From assembly GCF_017876625.1 (NCBI RefSeq), contig NZ_JAGIOH010000001.1:2604001-2668000 (forward strand): a DNA stretch of 64,000 nt. The letters run 5' to 3'. Below the pieces are notes generated by a model, which saw only the letters and a program-made list of their open reading frames with translations, searched no databases and was not told the origin of the DNA. A program made the position numbers and the translations under genes. Of the stretch, positions 1 through 9,326 are shown piece after piece (within the stretch, counting starts at the first letter, position 1; every line of letters starts with the position of its first letter). This DNA is from Streptomyces syringium. GTDB lineage: Bacteria; Actinomycetota; Actinomycetes; Streptomycetales; Streptomycetaceae.

Positions 1-365
1 TCGGTGACGGCGGCGGCCGGAGCGGCCTCGGGTGCGGCGGTCTCCGCGGCTGCGGCGGTACGCGGCGAACCGGCCGGAGCCGTCGCCTTGCGGGTCGCAC
101 GGCGGCGGGGACGCGCCGGGGGTGCCGCCTCGGTGGCGGCGGGGGTCTCTGCGACGGGCGCGGCCTCGGCCGGAGCGGCCTCGGGCGCGGCGGCCGTCAC
201 GGCCGGCTGCGCGGCGGCGGTCTCCGCCACCGGCGGACCGGCCGGGCGGGACGCCGCACGGCGGCGGCGCCGCGGCGGCAGCGTGTCGCTGGGGCTTGCG
301 TCGGAGTTGTTCCCGGGTGCGCTGGGCGCGTTCTCGGGCTCGGTGGGCTCAATAGATTCGAGCAT
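1..365 (-). CDS. rne: Ribonuclease E/G, N-terminal fragment (runs off the left edge)
   Basis: Only the first 121 codons are present; the gene continues beyond base 1. The visible part starts MLESIEPTEPENAPSAPG and passes through an arginine patch (LPPRRRRRAASRP) into an Ala/Pro/Glu-rich low-complexity stretch. This matches, from memory, the disordered N-terminal extension of Streptomyces RNase E/G (RNase ES), an endonuclease for mRNA decay and rRNA processing. No catalytic S1 or RNase domain is inside the window, so the call rests on the N-terminus and on the neighbours. The ATG at 363-365 is the only good start. About 220 bp separate it from the upstream gene and should hold its promoter. 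Confidence 0.75.
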   Translation of the reverse strand, partial: MLESIEPTEPENAPSAPGNNSDASPSDTLPPRRRRRAASRPAGPPVAETAAAQPAVTAAAPEAAPAEAAPVAETPAATEAAPPARPRRRATRKATAPAGSPRTAAAAETAAPEAAPAAAVT

Positions 366-586
366 GCGGGCGGTTCTCCCGTCACGCTCCCGGGCGCCGC
401 GTCGTGATCCGACCCGGCGGTCCGCGTGTTGTGCGCGGTACCGCCGTCCGGGGCGCGGTCGCCGCACGGGAGCTGTCGTCTCGCTCGCCGGGGCCGAGTC
501 GTCGGCACCGGCGAAAGTCTCCTGGTCAGTGCGCCTGCCGGACCCGGGTGGCTCCCTGGTGGATCGGCGGCGCTACGACGGCCGTC

Positions 587-1366
587 CTACGCGGAACCTT
601 CCGGCACCTTCGCGGCGCTCGGCCCGGCGGCCGTGGATGGAGCGGCCGGGGCGGCGTCGCGGTCGGGCGCGAGCGGATCGGTCACCGTGCCGGACTCCTC
701 ATCGAGCAGCCCCTGCGCCAGCCTGGTCACCGCAGCGGGGACCGGCGGCGCCAGGTCGGCCGTAGCGCGGAGACCGGACAGGACGTCGTCGGGTCGCACG
801 GCAGGTGTCAAATGCCGAACAACCAGCCGCAGTATCGCACAGGGACCGTCGCCGGGCCTATCGGCCGGGGCCTGACGCGCTTCGAGTCGGGCCACCGCGC
901 CACGGGCGTCGAAGGTCCGCAACCCGTTTTTCGTCCGGCGCTGGACCTCGACGGTCTCCTCGGCGAGGAAGGCCGCCACGGCCCGCTCGGCGTCCGCGAC
1001 CTCGACACCGTCGAGCCGCAGCTCCCAGAGGGAGGCCTGCAGCCGGTCGGCGAACGAGGAGGTGTGGGCCTCCACCGCGTCCGTGATGTCGAGCCCGTCG
1101 GGCAGCGACTCGTCGAGCAGCTCCCTGAGCTGCCCGGGGTCGCGGAACTCGGCGAGCTGGATCTCCAGGAACTCGGCCTCACTGCCCGTGCCGGTGGGTG
1201 CGGCATTGGCGTACGACACCTTGGGGTGCGGGGAGAAGCCCGCCGAGTACGCCATGGGGACGTCGGCGCGGCGCAGGGCCCGCTCGAAGGCGCGCTGGAA
1301 ATCGCGGTGGCTGGTGAACCGAAGGCGGCCGCGCTTGGTGTAGCGCAGACGAATGCGCTGCACCAC
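587..1366 (-). CDS. TIGR03936 family radical SAM-associated protein (DUF2344)
   Basis: 259 residues. The N-terminal block (IRLRYTKRGRLRFTSHRDF, then AGFSPHPKVSYANA) is the hallmark of the DUF2344/TIGR03936 family, which in many bacteria is fused to, or lies next to, a TIGR03960 radical SAM protein as here. The biochemical role is unknown; association with tRNA or ribosome modification has been suggested only from context. The C-terminal 60 residues are Ala/Pro/Asp-rich and probably disordered. The start used is the first of two adjacent GTG codons. The frame stays open upstream (GKRQPEGPPPAP) to a CTG codon, so a longer product is possible. It is separated from the radical SAM gene by a terminator-like hairpin, so the two may be independently controlled. 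Confidence 0.85.
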   Translation of the reverse strand: MVQRIRLRYTKRGRLRFTSHRDFQRAFERALRRADVPMAYSAGFSPHPKVSYANAAPTGTGSEAEFLEIQLAEFRDPGQLRELLDESLPDGLDITDAVEAHTSSFADRLQASLWELRLDGVEVADAERAVAAFLAEETVEVQRRTKNGLRTFDARGAVARLEARQAPADRPGDGPCAILRLVVRHLTPAVRPDDVLSGLRATADLAPPVPAAVTRLAQGLLDEESGTVTDPLAPDRDAAPAAPSTAAGPSAAKVPEGSA

Positions 1367-1491
1367 AGGTGCGGGCGGCGGACCTTCGGGCTGTCGCTTG
1401 CCCAGTGTCGTTCAGTCCTTCGTGAGAGCGGTCGTACTGCTACCTAGAGTACGTGCCCCGCGCGGGAGCGCGCCCCGGTGGGTCGGAACGC

Positions 1492-1524
1492 GTGAAGGCC
1501 CCGCCGGGGCGGCGGGGCCTTCAC
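1492..1524 (-). terminator. Hairpin terminator after the radical SAM gene
   Basis: Perfect 14-bp inverted repeat (1492-1505 with 1511-1524) and a 5-nt loop, 16 bp beyond the stop of the TIGR03960 gene. GC-rich with no strong U-tract, as is usual for Streptomyces terminators. Confidence 0.75.
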
Positions 1525-1540
1525 AGGGTGCTTGCGGGGA

Positions 1541-3466
1541 CTACTTGACGACCGTCAGCGGCAGCAATTTCTTGCCCGTCGGGCCGATCTGGATCGAGGT
1601 GTCCATCTGCGGGCAGACACCGCAGTCGAAGCACGGCGTCCAGCGGCAGTCCTCGACCTCGGTCTCGTCGAGCGCGTCCTGCCAGTCCTCCCAGAGCCAG
1701 TCCTTGTCGAGACCGGAGTCCAGGTGGTCCCAGGGCAGGACCTCCTCGTACGTGCGCTCACGCGTGGTGTACCAGGCGACGTCGACGCCCTGCGGGGGCA
1801 GCGTCTTCTCGGCGGACTTCATCCAGCGGTCGTAGGAGAAGTGCTCGCGCCAGCCGTCGAAGCGGCCGCCCGACTCGTAGACCTCGCGGATCACGGCGCC
1901 GACGCGGCGGTCGCCGCGCGAGAGCAGGCCCTCGATGATGCCGGGCTTGCCGTCGTGGTAGCGGAAACCGATGGAGCGGCCGTACTTCTTGTCGCCGCGG
2001 ATCTTGTCGCGCAGCTTCGCCAGGCGCGCGTCGGTCTCCTCGGCGGAGAGCTGCGGCGCCCACTGGAAGGGGGTGTGCGGCTTGGGCACGAAGCCGCCGA
2101 TGGAGACCGTGCAGCGGATGTCGTTCTGCCCGGAGACCTTGCGGCCCTCGGCGATGACGTTGACCGCCATGTCACCGATCTGGAGGACGTCCTCGTCGGT
2201 CTCGGTGGGCAGGCCGCACATGAAGTACAGCTTCACCTGGCGCCAGCCGTTGCCGTACGCGGTGGAGACCGTACGGATCAGGTCCTCTTCCGAGACCATC
2301 TTGTTGATGACCTTGCGCATGCGCTCGGAGCCGCCCTCGGGGGCGAAGGTGAGGCCCGAGCGGCGGCCGTTGCGGGTCAGCTCGTTGGCGAGGTCGACGT
2401 TGAAGGCGTCCACGCGGGTCGACGGCAGGGAGAGGCCGATCTTGTCCTCTTCGTACCGGTCGGCGAGGCCCTTGGCGATGTCACCGATCTCGGTGTGGTC
2501 GGCGGAGGACAGCGACAGCAGGCCGACCTCCTCGAAGCCGGTCGCCTTCAGGCCCTTCTCGACCATCTCGCCGATGCCGGTGATGCTTCGCTCCCGCACG
2601 GGACGCGTGATCATGCCGGCCTGGCAGAAACGGCAGCCGCGGGTGCAGCCGCGGAAGATCTCCACCGACATCCGCTCGTGGACGGTCTCCGCGAGGGGGA
2701 CCAGCGGCTGCTTGGGGTAGGGCCACTCGTCGAGGTCCATGACGGTGTGCTTGGAGACCCGCCACGGCACGCCGGAGCGGTTGGGCACCATACGGGCGAT
2801 GCGGCCGTCCGGCAGGTACTCCACGTCGTAGAAGCCCGGGACGTAGACGCCGCCGGTCTTGGCGAGGCGCAGCAGCAGCTCCTCGCGGCCGCCGGGGCGG
2901 TCCTCGGCCTTCCAGTCCCGGATGATCTCGGTGATCTCCAGGACGGCCTGCTCGCCGTCGCCGATGACCGCGCAGTCGATGAACTCCGCGATCGGCTCGG
3001 GGTTGAAGGCCGCGTGGCCGCCCGCGAGGACGATCGGGTCGTCGACGGTACGGTCCTTGGCGTCCAGCGGGATGCCCGCGAGGTCCAGGGCGGTGAGCAT
3101 GTTGGTGTAGCCCAGCTCCGTGGAGAAGCTCAGGCCGAAGACGTCGAAGGCCTTGACCGGGCGGTGCGCGTCCACGGTGAACTGCGGGACCTTGTGCTCG
3201 CGCATCAGCTCTTCGAGGTCCGGCCAGACGCTGTAGGTGCGCTCGGCGAGCACGCCCTCGCGCTCGTTGAGGACCTCGTAAAGGATCATGACGCCCTGGT
3301 TGGGCAGTCCGACCTCGTAGGCGTCGGGGTACATGAGCGCCCACCGGACGTCACAGCTGTCCCAAGGCTTGACGGTGGAGTTCAGCTCTCCACCGACGTA
3401 CTGAATGGGCTTCTGCACGTGCGGGAGCAGCGCTTCGAGCTGTGGGAAGACGGACTCGACAGACAT
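1541..3466 (-). CDS. TIGR03960 family B12-binding-type radical SAM protein
   Basis: 641 residues. A cobalamin-binding-like domain (about 40-190) precedes a radical SAM core whose [4Fe-4S] motif C274-T-R-G-C278-R-F-C281 is intact. The glycine-rich SAM segment and the downstream SLPSTRVD and FAPEGGSERMR motifs are typical of the family. A cluster of cysteines near the C-terminus (CRWTPCFDCGVC, about 610-622) may bind a second metal centre. It likely acts in the cytoplasm on an unknown substrate together with the adjacent DUF2344 protein. The ATG at 3466 follows a roughly 100-bp intergenic gap from the CYTH-CHAD gene. No truncation is seen; length agrees with the family. Confidence 0.9.
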   Translation of the reverse strand: MSVESVFPQLEALLPHVQKPIQYVGGELNSTVKPWDSCDVRWALMYPDAYEVGLPNQGVMILYEVLNEREGVLAERTYSVWPDLEELMREHKVPQFTVDAHRPVKAFDVFGLSFSTELGYTNMLTALDLAGIPLDAKDRTVDDPIVLAGGHAAFNPEPIAEFIDCAVIGDGEQAVLEITEIIRDWKAEDRPGGREELLLRLAKTGGVYVPGFYDVEYLPDGRIARMVPNRSGVPWRVSKHTVMDLDEWPYPKQPLVPLAETVHERMSVEIFRGCTRGCRFCQAGMITRPVRERSITGIGEMVEKGLKATGFEEVGLLSLSSADHTEIGDIAKGLADRYEEDKIGLSLPSTRVDAFNVDLANELTRNGRRSGLTFAPEGGSERMRKVINKMVSEEDLIRTVSTAYGNGWRQVKLYFMCGLPTETDEDVLQIGDMAVNVIAEGRKVSGQNDIRCTVSIGGFVPKPHTPFQWAPQLSAEETDARLAKLRDKIRGDKKYGRSIGFRYHDGKPGIIEGLLSRGDRRVGAVIREVYESGGRFDGWREHFSYDRWMKSAEKTLPPQGVDVAWYTTRERTYEEVLPWDHLDSGLDKDWLWEDWQDALDETEVEDCRWTPCFDCGVCPQMDTSIQIGPTGKKLLPLTVVK

Positions 3467-3564
3467 CTCGACCTTCGGGAGCTGGCAGGGGGCGACTCTC
3501 TAGCGTACGCGAGGAGGGCCGTCCCCTGTCCCACGGCGAATTCGGACGGCACTTCGGGAGGGGC

Positions 3565-5109
3565 TCACCCCCGCAGCGCGGTCCGGTGCCGCTTCGCGGA
3601 CGCCTTCTCCCACACGTCCGGCAGCTCGCGTTCGTACGCGGCCGCGAGGGCTTCCTCGCGGCCGTGCAGCAGTCCGAGCGTGTAGGTGCTCTCCCCCGCG
3701 GCGTGTGCCTGGATCGCGAGGGCGCGCAGGGCTTCGCGGGCCATGACGCTGTCCTGGTGTTCGCCCAGCAGGCTCTGGACGGACTTCATCCGCCGCGCGA
3801 AGCGCTTCGCGGGCTTGCCGAGGGCCGGTTTCGCGGCCTCGGCGGCGTAGCGGACGCGCTTGGCCGCCTTGCGGGCCTCGTGCAGGGCGGTGTCGCGGGC
3901 GGGGCCGGCCTCGGTGGCCAGGGCGCTCTCGAGGCGGCGGGCGAGGCGGCGGTAGTCGCGCAGGACGGCCTTGGCGATGGTCCTGCGCGGGGTGTCGGCG
4001 GCGGCGGGGAGCAGGGGCGGGTCGGCGAGGAGCGCGTCGAGGGTGTCGAGGAGGGTGAGGTAGCGCTCGCTGTCGAGGACGGAGACCAGGCGTTTGCGCG
4101 CGCCCGCGTGGCGGGCGGCGGCCCAGCGGCGCAGCCGGGCGCGGACGGGGCCGAGGACGAGGGTGTCCGGGACCTCGTCGACGCGTGCGCGCAGGCGGGC
4201 GGAGAGGACCTCGCGGTCCCGGTCGACGCCCAGTTCGCCGGCGAGCCATTTGAGCTCGGCCCCGATCGGGTCGGTGACCTCGCGGTCGAGGACCTTGCCG
4301 AAGGTGCGGAAGGCGCTGCGCAGCCGGCGGGTGGCGACGCGCATCTGGTGGACGGAGTCGTCGACGTCGCGCCGGACGTCGAGGTCGCCCGTGACGACGG
4401 CTTCGGCCTGGGCGCGGACGTAGGCCAGGACGTGTTCGCCGGCGGTGGGTTTGCCGGGCCCGGCCCGGCGCCGCTTCCGCTTCCCGCGCCCCGCGGGCTC
4501 GGGGTCGGTCTCGGTGAGCGCGCGGGACAGCTTGGAGGGGGCCTGTGAGGGGCGCAGGCCCGCGGCGCGCAGATGGGGCTCGACGGTGTCGAGGAAGCCG
4601 GGGTCGGTGTCCTTGCCGAGCTCCAGCTCGAATTCCGTCCAGTGGGCCGTGCGGCCGCCGTCGGTGAGCCGGTCGGCGGTGACCTCGTCGGTGCTCGCCT
4701 CGGCGAGGACTCCGCCGTGCTCGTCGAGGAGGAGGTGGACCTCGCGGCGGGAGACGATCCGCACGAGCGGGGTGAGCCGGGCGTGGCGGGTCCGGGAGCG
4801 GACGAGGGCGGCGAGGGTGCGGGGGACGTCGGGTGACAGGGGGGCGCGGATCTCGTCGCGGGTGCCGGGGGCGACGGGGAGCTTGAGGTGCCAGCCCGCG
4901 TCGGTGCCGCCCGTGCGGCGGCGCAGGGTGATGCCCGCGGCGGCCAGCCGGTGGTCGGCGGTGTCGTAGTAGACGGCGTCCAGCTCCGCCGGTTCCTGGT
5001 CCGCGACGCTCGCGACGCCCGCCACCCCGCTCAGGTCGGGCAGCGGGGGCGCGTCCGCGCTGTCTCCGGCTTCGTATTTCCGCTCGATCTCTCGCACGGT
5101 TTCCGCCAT
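3565..5109 (-). CDS. CYTH and CHAD domain-containing protein
   Basis: 514 residues. The N-terminus carries the CYTH signature E7-I-E-R-K11 (ExExK), the triphosphate/metal-binding strand of the triphosphate tunnel metalloenzyme fold, and the domain runs to about 205. A Lys/Arg-rich linker (GRGKRKRRRAGPGK) leads into an all-helical CHAD domain with its conserved HQMRVATRRLRS segment (about 254-265) and a later HEARKAAKRVRYAAE segment, which present basic residues for polyphosphate. CYTH-CHAD fusions are linked to inorganic polyphosphate binding or triphosphate hydrolysis; which applies here is not decided. It is soluble and stands upstream of the radical SAM gene on the same strand, downstream of rodA. 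Confidence 0.9.
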   Translation of the reverse strand: MAETVREIERKYEAGDSADAPPLPDLSGVAGVASVADQEPAELDAVYYDTADHRLAAAGITLRRRTGGTDAGWHLKLPVAPGTRDEIRAPLSPDVPRTLAALVRSRTRHARLTPLVRIVSRREVHLLLDEHGGVLAEASTDEVTADRLTDGGRTAHWTEFELELGKDTDPGFLDTVEPHLRAAGLRPSQAPSKLSRALTETDPEPAGRGKRKRRRAGPGKPTAGEHVLAYVRAQAEAVVTGDLDVRRDVDDSVHQMRVATRRLRSAFRTFGKVLDREVTDPIGAELKWLAGELGVDRDREVLSARLRARVDEVPDTLVLGPVRARLRRWAAARHAGARKRLVSVLDSERYLTLLDTLDALLADPPLLPAAADTPRRTIAKAVLRDYRRLARRLESALATEAGPARDTALHEARKAAKRVRYAAEAAKPALGKPAKRFARRMKSVQSLLGEHQDSVMAREALRALAIQAHAAGESTYTLGLLHGREEALAAAYERELPDVWEKASAKRHRTALRG

Positions 5110-5148
5110 GAAGCGAATCTAATGCGCGGATGGCCGGGCCGACAGACC

Positions 5149-6348
5149 TCAGGCGGACACGGGGCGCTGCACCTTGATGGACTGCAGGAGTCCGACGGCG
5201 ATCCAGGCGGCGAACATGGACGAGCCTCCGTAGGACACGAAGGGCAGGGGCAGGCCGGTGACGGGCATGATCCCGAGCGTCATGCCGATGTTCTCGAAGG
5301 ACTGGAAGGCGAACCAGGCGATGATGCCGGCGGCCACGACCGTGCCGTAGAGCTCGGTGGTGTCGCGGGCGATGCGGCAGGCGCGCCACAGGACGACGCC
5401 GAGCAGGACGATGATGAGTCCCGCGCCGACGAAGCCGAGCTCCTCACCCGCGACGGTGAAGATGAAGTCGGTCTGCTGTTCGGGGACGAACTGGCCGGTG
5501 GTCTGGCTGCCGCGGAAGAGGCCGGAGCCGGTGAGGCCGCCGGAGCCGATGGCGATGCGGGCCTGGTTGGTGTTGTAGCCGACGCCCGCCGGGTCGAGGG
5601 CGGGGTTGGCGAAGGCGGCGAAGCGGTTGATCTGGTATTCGTCCAGCACGCCGAGCTGCCAGATGAGGACGCAGCCGACGACGCCGGTGCCGAGCAGTCC
5701 GGCGATCCAGCGGTTGGAGGCGCCGGAGGACAGCAGCACGGCGAGCACGATCACCACGAGGACCATGACCGAGCCGAGGTCGGGCATCAGCAGGATGATG
5801 ACGATGGGCAGCGCGGCGAGGCCGAGGGCTTCCATCACGGTGCGGTGGTCGGGGTGCAGCCGGTCGCCGGCGTCGACCTTGGAGGCCAGCAGCATCGCCA
5901 TGCCGAGCGTGATGGTGATCTTGGTGAATTCGGAGGGCTGGATGGAGAAGCCGCCACCGAGCTGGATCCAGGACCGGGCGCCGTTGATGGTCGCGCCGAG
6001 CGGGGTGAGCACGGCGGCGGTGAGCAGCACGGAGATGCCGTACAGGATGGGGACGGCGCCGCGCAGGGCGCGGTGGCCGAGCCAGACCGCGCCGACGGCG
6101 AGCGCGAGCCCTATGCCGGTGTTGAGGATGTTGCGCAGCAGGAAGTAGTACGGGTCGCCGTGGTTGAGCTCGGTGCGGCCGCGGGTGGCGGAGTAGACGA
6201 GCAGGGTGCTGATGCCGGACAGGGCGAGGGCGGCGAAGAGCATGACCCAGTCGAGCCTGCGGACGACGGAGTCGCGGGCGGTGAGCTTGCCCCAGGCGCC
6301 GCGCTCGGGGCTGTAGCGGCGGACCTTGTAGCCGTCGGTGGTGGTCAC
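5149..6348 (-). CDS. rodA: RodA, SEDS-family peptidoglycan polymerase
   Basis: 399 residues with about ten membrane helices. It is the SEDS glycosyltransferase that polymerises lipid II with its partner PBP2 in lateral or tip wall growth. Family marks include the conserved loop NARSWI-like GARSWIQLGG, FSIQPSEFTKI, and the C-terminal GLPLPFVSYGGSS. The GTG at 6346-6348 overlaps the mrdA stop by 4 bp, arguing for translational coupling with PBP2. The frame is open further upstream, but that part lies inside mrdA and does not look like protein of this family. Last gene of the mre-mrdA-rodA cluster. Confidence 0.95.
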   Translation of the reverse strand: MTTTDGYKVRRYSPERGAWGKLTARDSVVRRLDWVMLFAALALSGISTLLVYSATRGRTELNHGDPYYFLLRNILNTGIGLALAVGAVWLGHRALRGAVPILYGISVLLTAAVLTPLGATINGARSWIQLGGGFSIQPSEFTKITITLGMAMLLASKVDAGDRLHPDHRTVMEALGLAALPIVIILLMPDLGSVMVLVVIVLAVLLSSGASNRWIAGLLGTGVVGCVLIWQLGVLDEYQINRFAAFANPALDPAGVGYNTNQARIAIGSGGLTGSGLFRGSQTTGQFVPEQQTDFIFTVAGEELGFVGAGLIIVLLGVVLWRACRIARDTTELYGTVVAAGIIAWFAFQSFENIGMTLGIMPVTGLPLPFVSYGGSSMFAAWIAVGLLQSIKVQRPVSA

Positions 6349-8621
6349 TCGTCCTGCCCCCCTGCCGCTGCCGGGTCGGGCTTCTCCGTGGAGTCGGGGC
6401 CGCCGTCCGGCTTTTCCGTGGAGTCCGGGTCGTCCGGCTTCCCGGAGGAGTCCGCCGTGCCGGGCTGCCGGGCGCCGGCGCTCTCCTGGGCCGCCTGGTC
6501 CTCTTGGTCCTCCTTGCGGGCGGGCGGGCTCGGGATCGCCTGGGCCTCGATGGTGCCGTCCTTCTGGATCCTCGGGAGCTTCGCCTCGGGCCTGGGCAGC
6601 AGCGCCTTCTTGGCGTCGATCTTCCCCTTCTCGTCGACGCCGTAGAGCGCGTTGTAGATCTTGCGGACGGCCGGGCCGGAGGCGCCGGAGCCGGTGCCGC
6701 CCTGGGAGATCGTCATGACGATGGTGTAGTCCTCGGTGTACGTCGCGAACCACGAGGTCGTCTGCTTGCCGTAGACCTCCGCGGTACCGGTCTTGGCGTG
6801 CATCGGGATCTGTTTCTGCGGCCAGCCGCCGAACCGCCAGGCGGCGCTGCCCTGGGTGGCGACGCCGGCCAGGGCGCGGTCGAGCTGGTCGCGGGTCTTG
6901 CGGTCGAAGGGCAGCTTGCCGTGGGCCCGGGGCTTGATCTCCTCGACCCGCTTGCCGTCGGGGCTGACGATGGCCTTGCCGACGGTGGGGTTGTAGAGGG
7001 TGCCGCCGTTGCTGATCGCGGCGTAGATGGTGGCCATCTGGACGGGGGTGACGAGCGTGTCGCCCTGGCCGATGGAGTAGTTGACGGAGTCACCGGCGCG
7101 CATCCGCATGCCCGATTCGCAGTTCTCCTTGGCGATCTTCCCGGCGTAGCTGTCGTCCTTCTTGCCCTGCTTGCACCAGGAGTCCTTGTTGGACTTCCAG
7201 TAGTTCTTCTTCCAGTCGCGGTCGGGGACGCGGCCGCGGACCTCGTTGGGCAGGTCGATGCCGGTCTGCTTGCCGAGGCCGAACTGGTGGGCGGTCTTGT
7301 AGAACCAGTCCGCCGGGTGCTTGGGGTTGTTGCCACCGTCCTTCTGCCACTGGCGGTAGGCCAGGTCGTAGAAGACGGTGTCGCAGGAGACCTCCAGGGC
7401 CCGGCCGAGGTCGATGGGGCCGTAGCCCTTGGACTCGAAGTTCTTGAAGACCTGGTTGCCGATGCTGTAGGAGCTGGAGCAGTTGTAGTTGTCGGTGAAG
7501 GAGTAGCCGGCGTTGACGGCGGCGGTCGCGGAGATGACCTTGAAGACCGAGCCGGGGGCGGCCTGGCCCTGGATCGCCCGGTTGAGCAGCGGGAAGTTGG
7601 AGTCCTTGCCGGTGAGCCCCTGGTAGTCCTTGGCGGAGATGCCGCCGACCCAGGCGTTGGGGTCGTAGGTCGGGTTGGAGGCCATGGCGACGACGCGGCC
7701 GGTCTTGGACTCCATCACCACGACGGCGCCCGCGTCGGCCTTGTAGTTGACGCCGGTGTTGCGGTCCATCTCCTTGCGGGCGTCCTTCATCGCCTGGTCC
7801 AGTTCTCGTTCCGCTATGGCCTGCACGCGGGCGTCGACGCTGGTGACGATGTTGGCGCCGGGCTCGGCCTTGTCGCTCTTGGCCTTGCCGATGACACGGC
7901 CGAGGTTGTCGACCTCGTAGCGGGTGACACCGGCCTTGCCGCGCAGCTCGGTGTCGTACTGGCGCTCCAGGCCGGAGCGGCCGATCTGGTCGGAGCGCAG
8001 CAGCGGGGAGCGGCTGTCCTTGGCCTTGGTGATCTCGTCGTCGGTGACGGGCGAGAGGTAGCCGAGGACCTGGGCGGTGTTGGAGCCGCCGGGTCCGGCG
8101 TAGCGGCGGACGGCGGTGGGCTCGGCGGTGATGCCGGGGAAGTCCTCGGCGCGCTCGCGGATCTGCAGGGCCTGCTGGGTGGTGGCCTCGTCGGTGATGG
8201 GGATGGGCTGGTAGGGCGAGCCGGCCCAGCAGGGCTGGGGGGTCTTGGCGTCGCAGAGCCGCACCTTGGCGGCGACGTCCTCGGGCTTGAGTTCGAGGAT
8301 GCCCGCGAGGCGGGTGAGGACGCCCTTGCCCTTGTCCTTCATCTTCATCAGGTCGGTGCGGCTGGCGGAGACGACGAGGCGGGTCTCGTTGTCGGCGAGC
8401 GGCACGCCGCGGGCGTCGAGGATCGAGCCGCGGGTGGCGGGGGCGACGACCTGCTGGATGTGGTTGTTGGCGGCTTCGGCCGTGTACTGGTCGCCGCTGC
8501 GGATCTGGAGGTACCAGAGGCGCCCGCCGAGGGTGAACAGCAGGGAGAAGACGAGGACCTGGATGACGATGAGCCGGATGGTGACGCGCGAGGTGCGCCC
8601 GGTCTCGGGGAGGTTGCTCAT
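6345..8621 (-). CDS. mrdA: Penicillin-binding protein 2, elongation transpeptidase
   Basis: 758 residues. A single N-terminal membrane anchor (about 13-34) precedes the pedestal motif (APATRGSILDARG, about 60-72) and the transpeptidase domain. Active-site elements are present: S358-V-F-K361 (SxxK), S412-C-D414 (the SxN position, SCD as often in PBP2) and K610-T-G (KTG). The last 80 residues are Asp/Pro/Glu/Lys-rich, exposed outside the membrane and include a repeated D-S-T-E-K-P-D/G motif. It cross-links peptidoglycan made by RodA, whose gene overlaps its stop. mreD lies 40 bp upstream. Longer than E. coli PBP2 because of the tail. Confidence 0.95.
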   Translation of the reverse strand: MSNLPETGRTSRVTIRLIVIQVLVFSLLFTLGGRLWYLQIRSGDQYTAEAANNHIQQVVAPATRGSILDARGVPLADNETRLVVSASRTDLMKMKDKGKGVLTRLAGILELKPEDVAAKVRLCDAKTPQPCWAGSPYQPIPITDEATTQQALQIRERAEDFPGITAEPTAVRRYAGPGGSNTAQVLGYLSPVTDDEITKAKDSRSPLLRSDQIGRSGLERQYDTELRGKAGVTRYEVDNLGRVIGKAKSDKAEPGANIVTSVDARVQAIAERELDQAMKDARKEMDRNTGVNYKADAGAVVVMESKTGRVVAMASNPTYDPNAWVGGISAKDYQGLTGKDSNFPLLNRAIQGQAAPGSVFKVISATAAVNAGYSFTDNYNCSSSYSIGNQVFKNFESKGYGPIDLGRALEVSCDTVFYDLAYRQWQKDGGNNPKHPADWFYKTAHQFGLGKQTGIDLPNEVRGRVPDRDWKKNYWKSNKDSWCKQGKKDDSYAGKIAKENCESGMRMRAGDSVNYSIGQGDTLVTPVQMATIYAAISNGGTLYNPTVGKAIVSPDGKRVEEIKPRAHGKLPFDRKTRDQLDRALAGVATQGSAAWRFGGWPQKQIPMHAKTGTAEVYGKQTTSWFATYTEDYTIVMTISQGGTGSGASGPAVRKIYNALYGVDEKGKIDAKKALLPRPEAKLPRIQKDGTIEAQAIPSPPARKEDQEDQAAQESAGARQPGTADSSGKPDDPDSTEKPDGGPDSTEKPDPAAAGGQDE

Positions 8622-8661
8622 GGGGTCCCCGCCTCCCGCCGGCTGCCGGTGAATCGCTGCG

Positions 8662-9321
8662 TCACAGTCGCTTGACCCCCTTGATGCGTCCGGACTTGTT
8701 CTTCGCCGACTTGGTGAGCAGACCGCCGCGCTGGCTGCCGATGCGGTTCGCGCGGCCGCCGGAGAGCCAGCCGTAGGAGCCCTCGCCGCCCGCGGGGGAG
8801 CCGTCGCCGGCGAGCGGGTCGTTGTGGGTGCGGCGCGCCAGCGCCATGATCAGCGGCACGGTGAAGGGCGCGAGCAGCAGGTCGTACACGGCGGCGGTGA
8901 GGACAAGGCCGGTCAGTCCCACGTGGCGGGCGGCGGTGTCGCCGACGAGGGAGCCGACGCCCGCGTAGAGCAGGGTGGAGCCGACCGCAGCGGCGACGAC
9001 GACGAGCATCGGGACGGTGGCCGACCGCATCCGGCCGTTCTCGGGCCGGGCGAGGCCCACCACGTAGCCGACGAGACACAGCACGAGGGCGTAGCGGCCG
9101 GTGGCGTGGTCGGCGGGCGGTGCGAGGTCGGCGAGGAGGCCCGCGAAGAAGCCGATGAGGGCGCCGCTGGTGTGGCCGTAGACCAGGGCGAGGGCGATGA
9201 CGACGAGGAGCAGCAGGTCGGGGACGGCTCCGGGCAGGTGGAGCCGGGCGAAGACGCTGACCTGGACGACGAGGGCGACCACCACGAGCACGGTGGAGAG
9301 CAGGATCCGGTTGAGGCGCAT
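8662..9321 (-). CDS. mreD: MreD, rod-shape-determining membrane protein
   Basis: 219 residues with five or six predicted membrane helices from the N-terminus (ILLSTVLVVVALVVQVSVF) to about residue 165, then a basic, disordered cytoplasmic tail. MreD works with MreB, MreC, PBP2 and RodA in the elongasome; in Streptomyces this complex acts mainly in spore-wall synthesis. The call rests on topology, size and position between mreC and mrdA. The gene starts 5 bp after the mreC stop, so the two are probably co-translated. Confidence 0.9.
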   Translation of the reverse strand: MRLNRILLSTVLVVVALVVQVSVFARLHLPGAVPDLLLLVVIALALVYGHTSGALIGFFAGLLADLAPPADHATGRYALVLCLVGYVVGLARPENGRMRSATVPMLVVVAAAVGSTLLYAGVGSLVGDTAARHVGLTGLVLTAAVYDLLLAPFTVPLIMALARRTHNDPLAGDGSPAGGEGSYGWLSGGRANRIGSQRGGLLTKSAKNKSGRIKGVKRL

Positions 9322-9326
9322 CGTCT

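Noticed and set aside
1532..3685. Plus-strand open frame of about 700 codons
   Set aside because: Antisense to the radical SAM gene, low-complexity translation.
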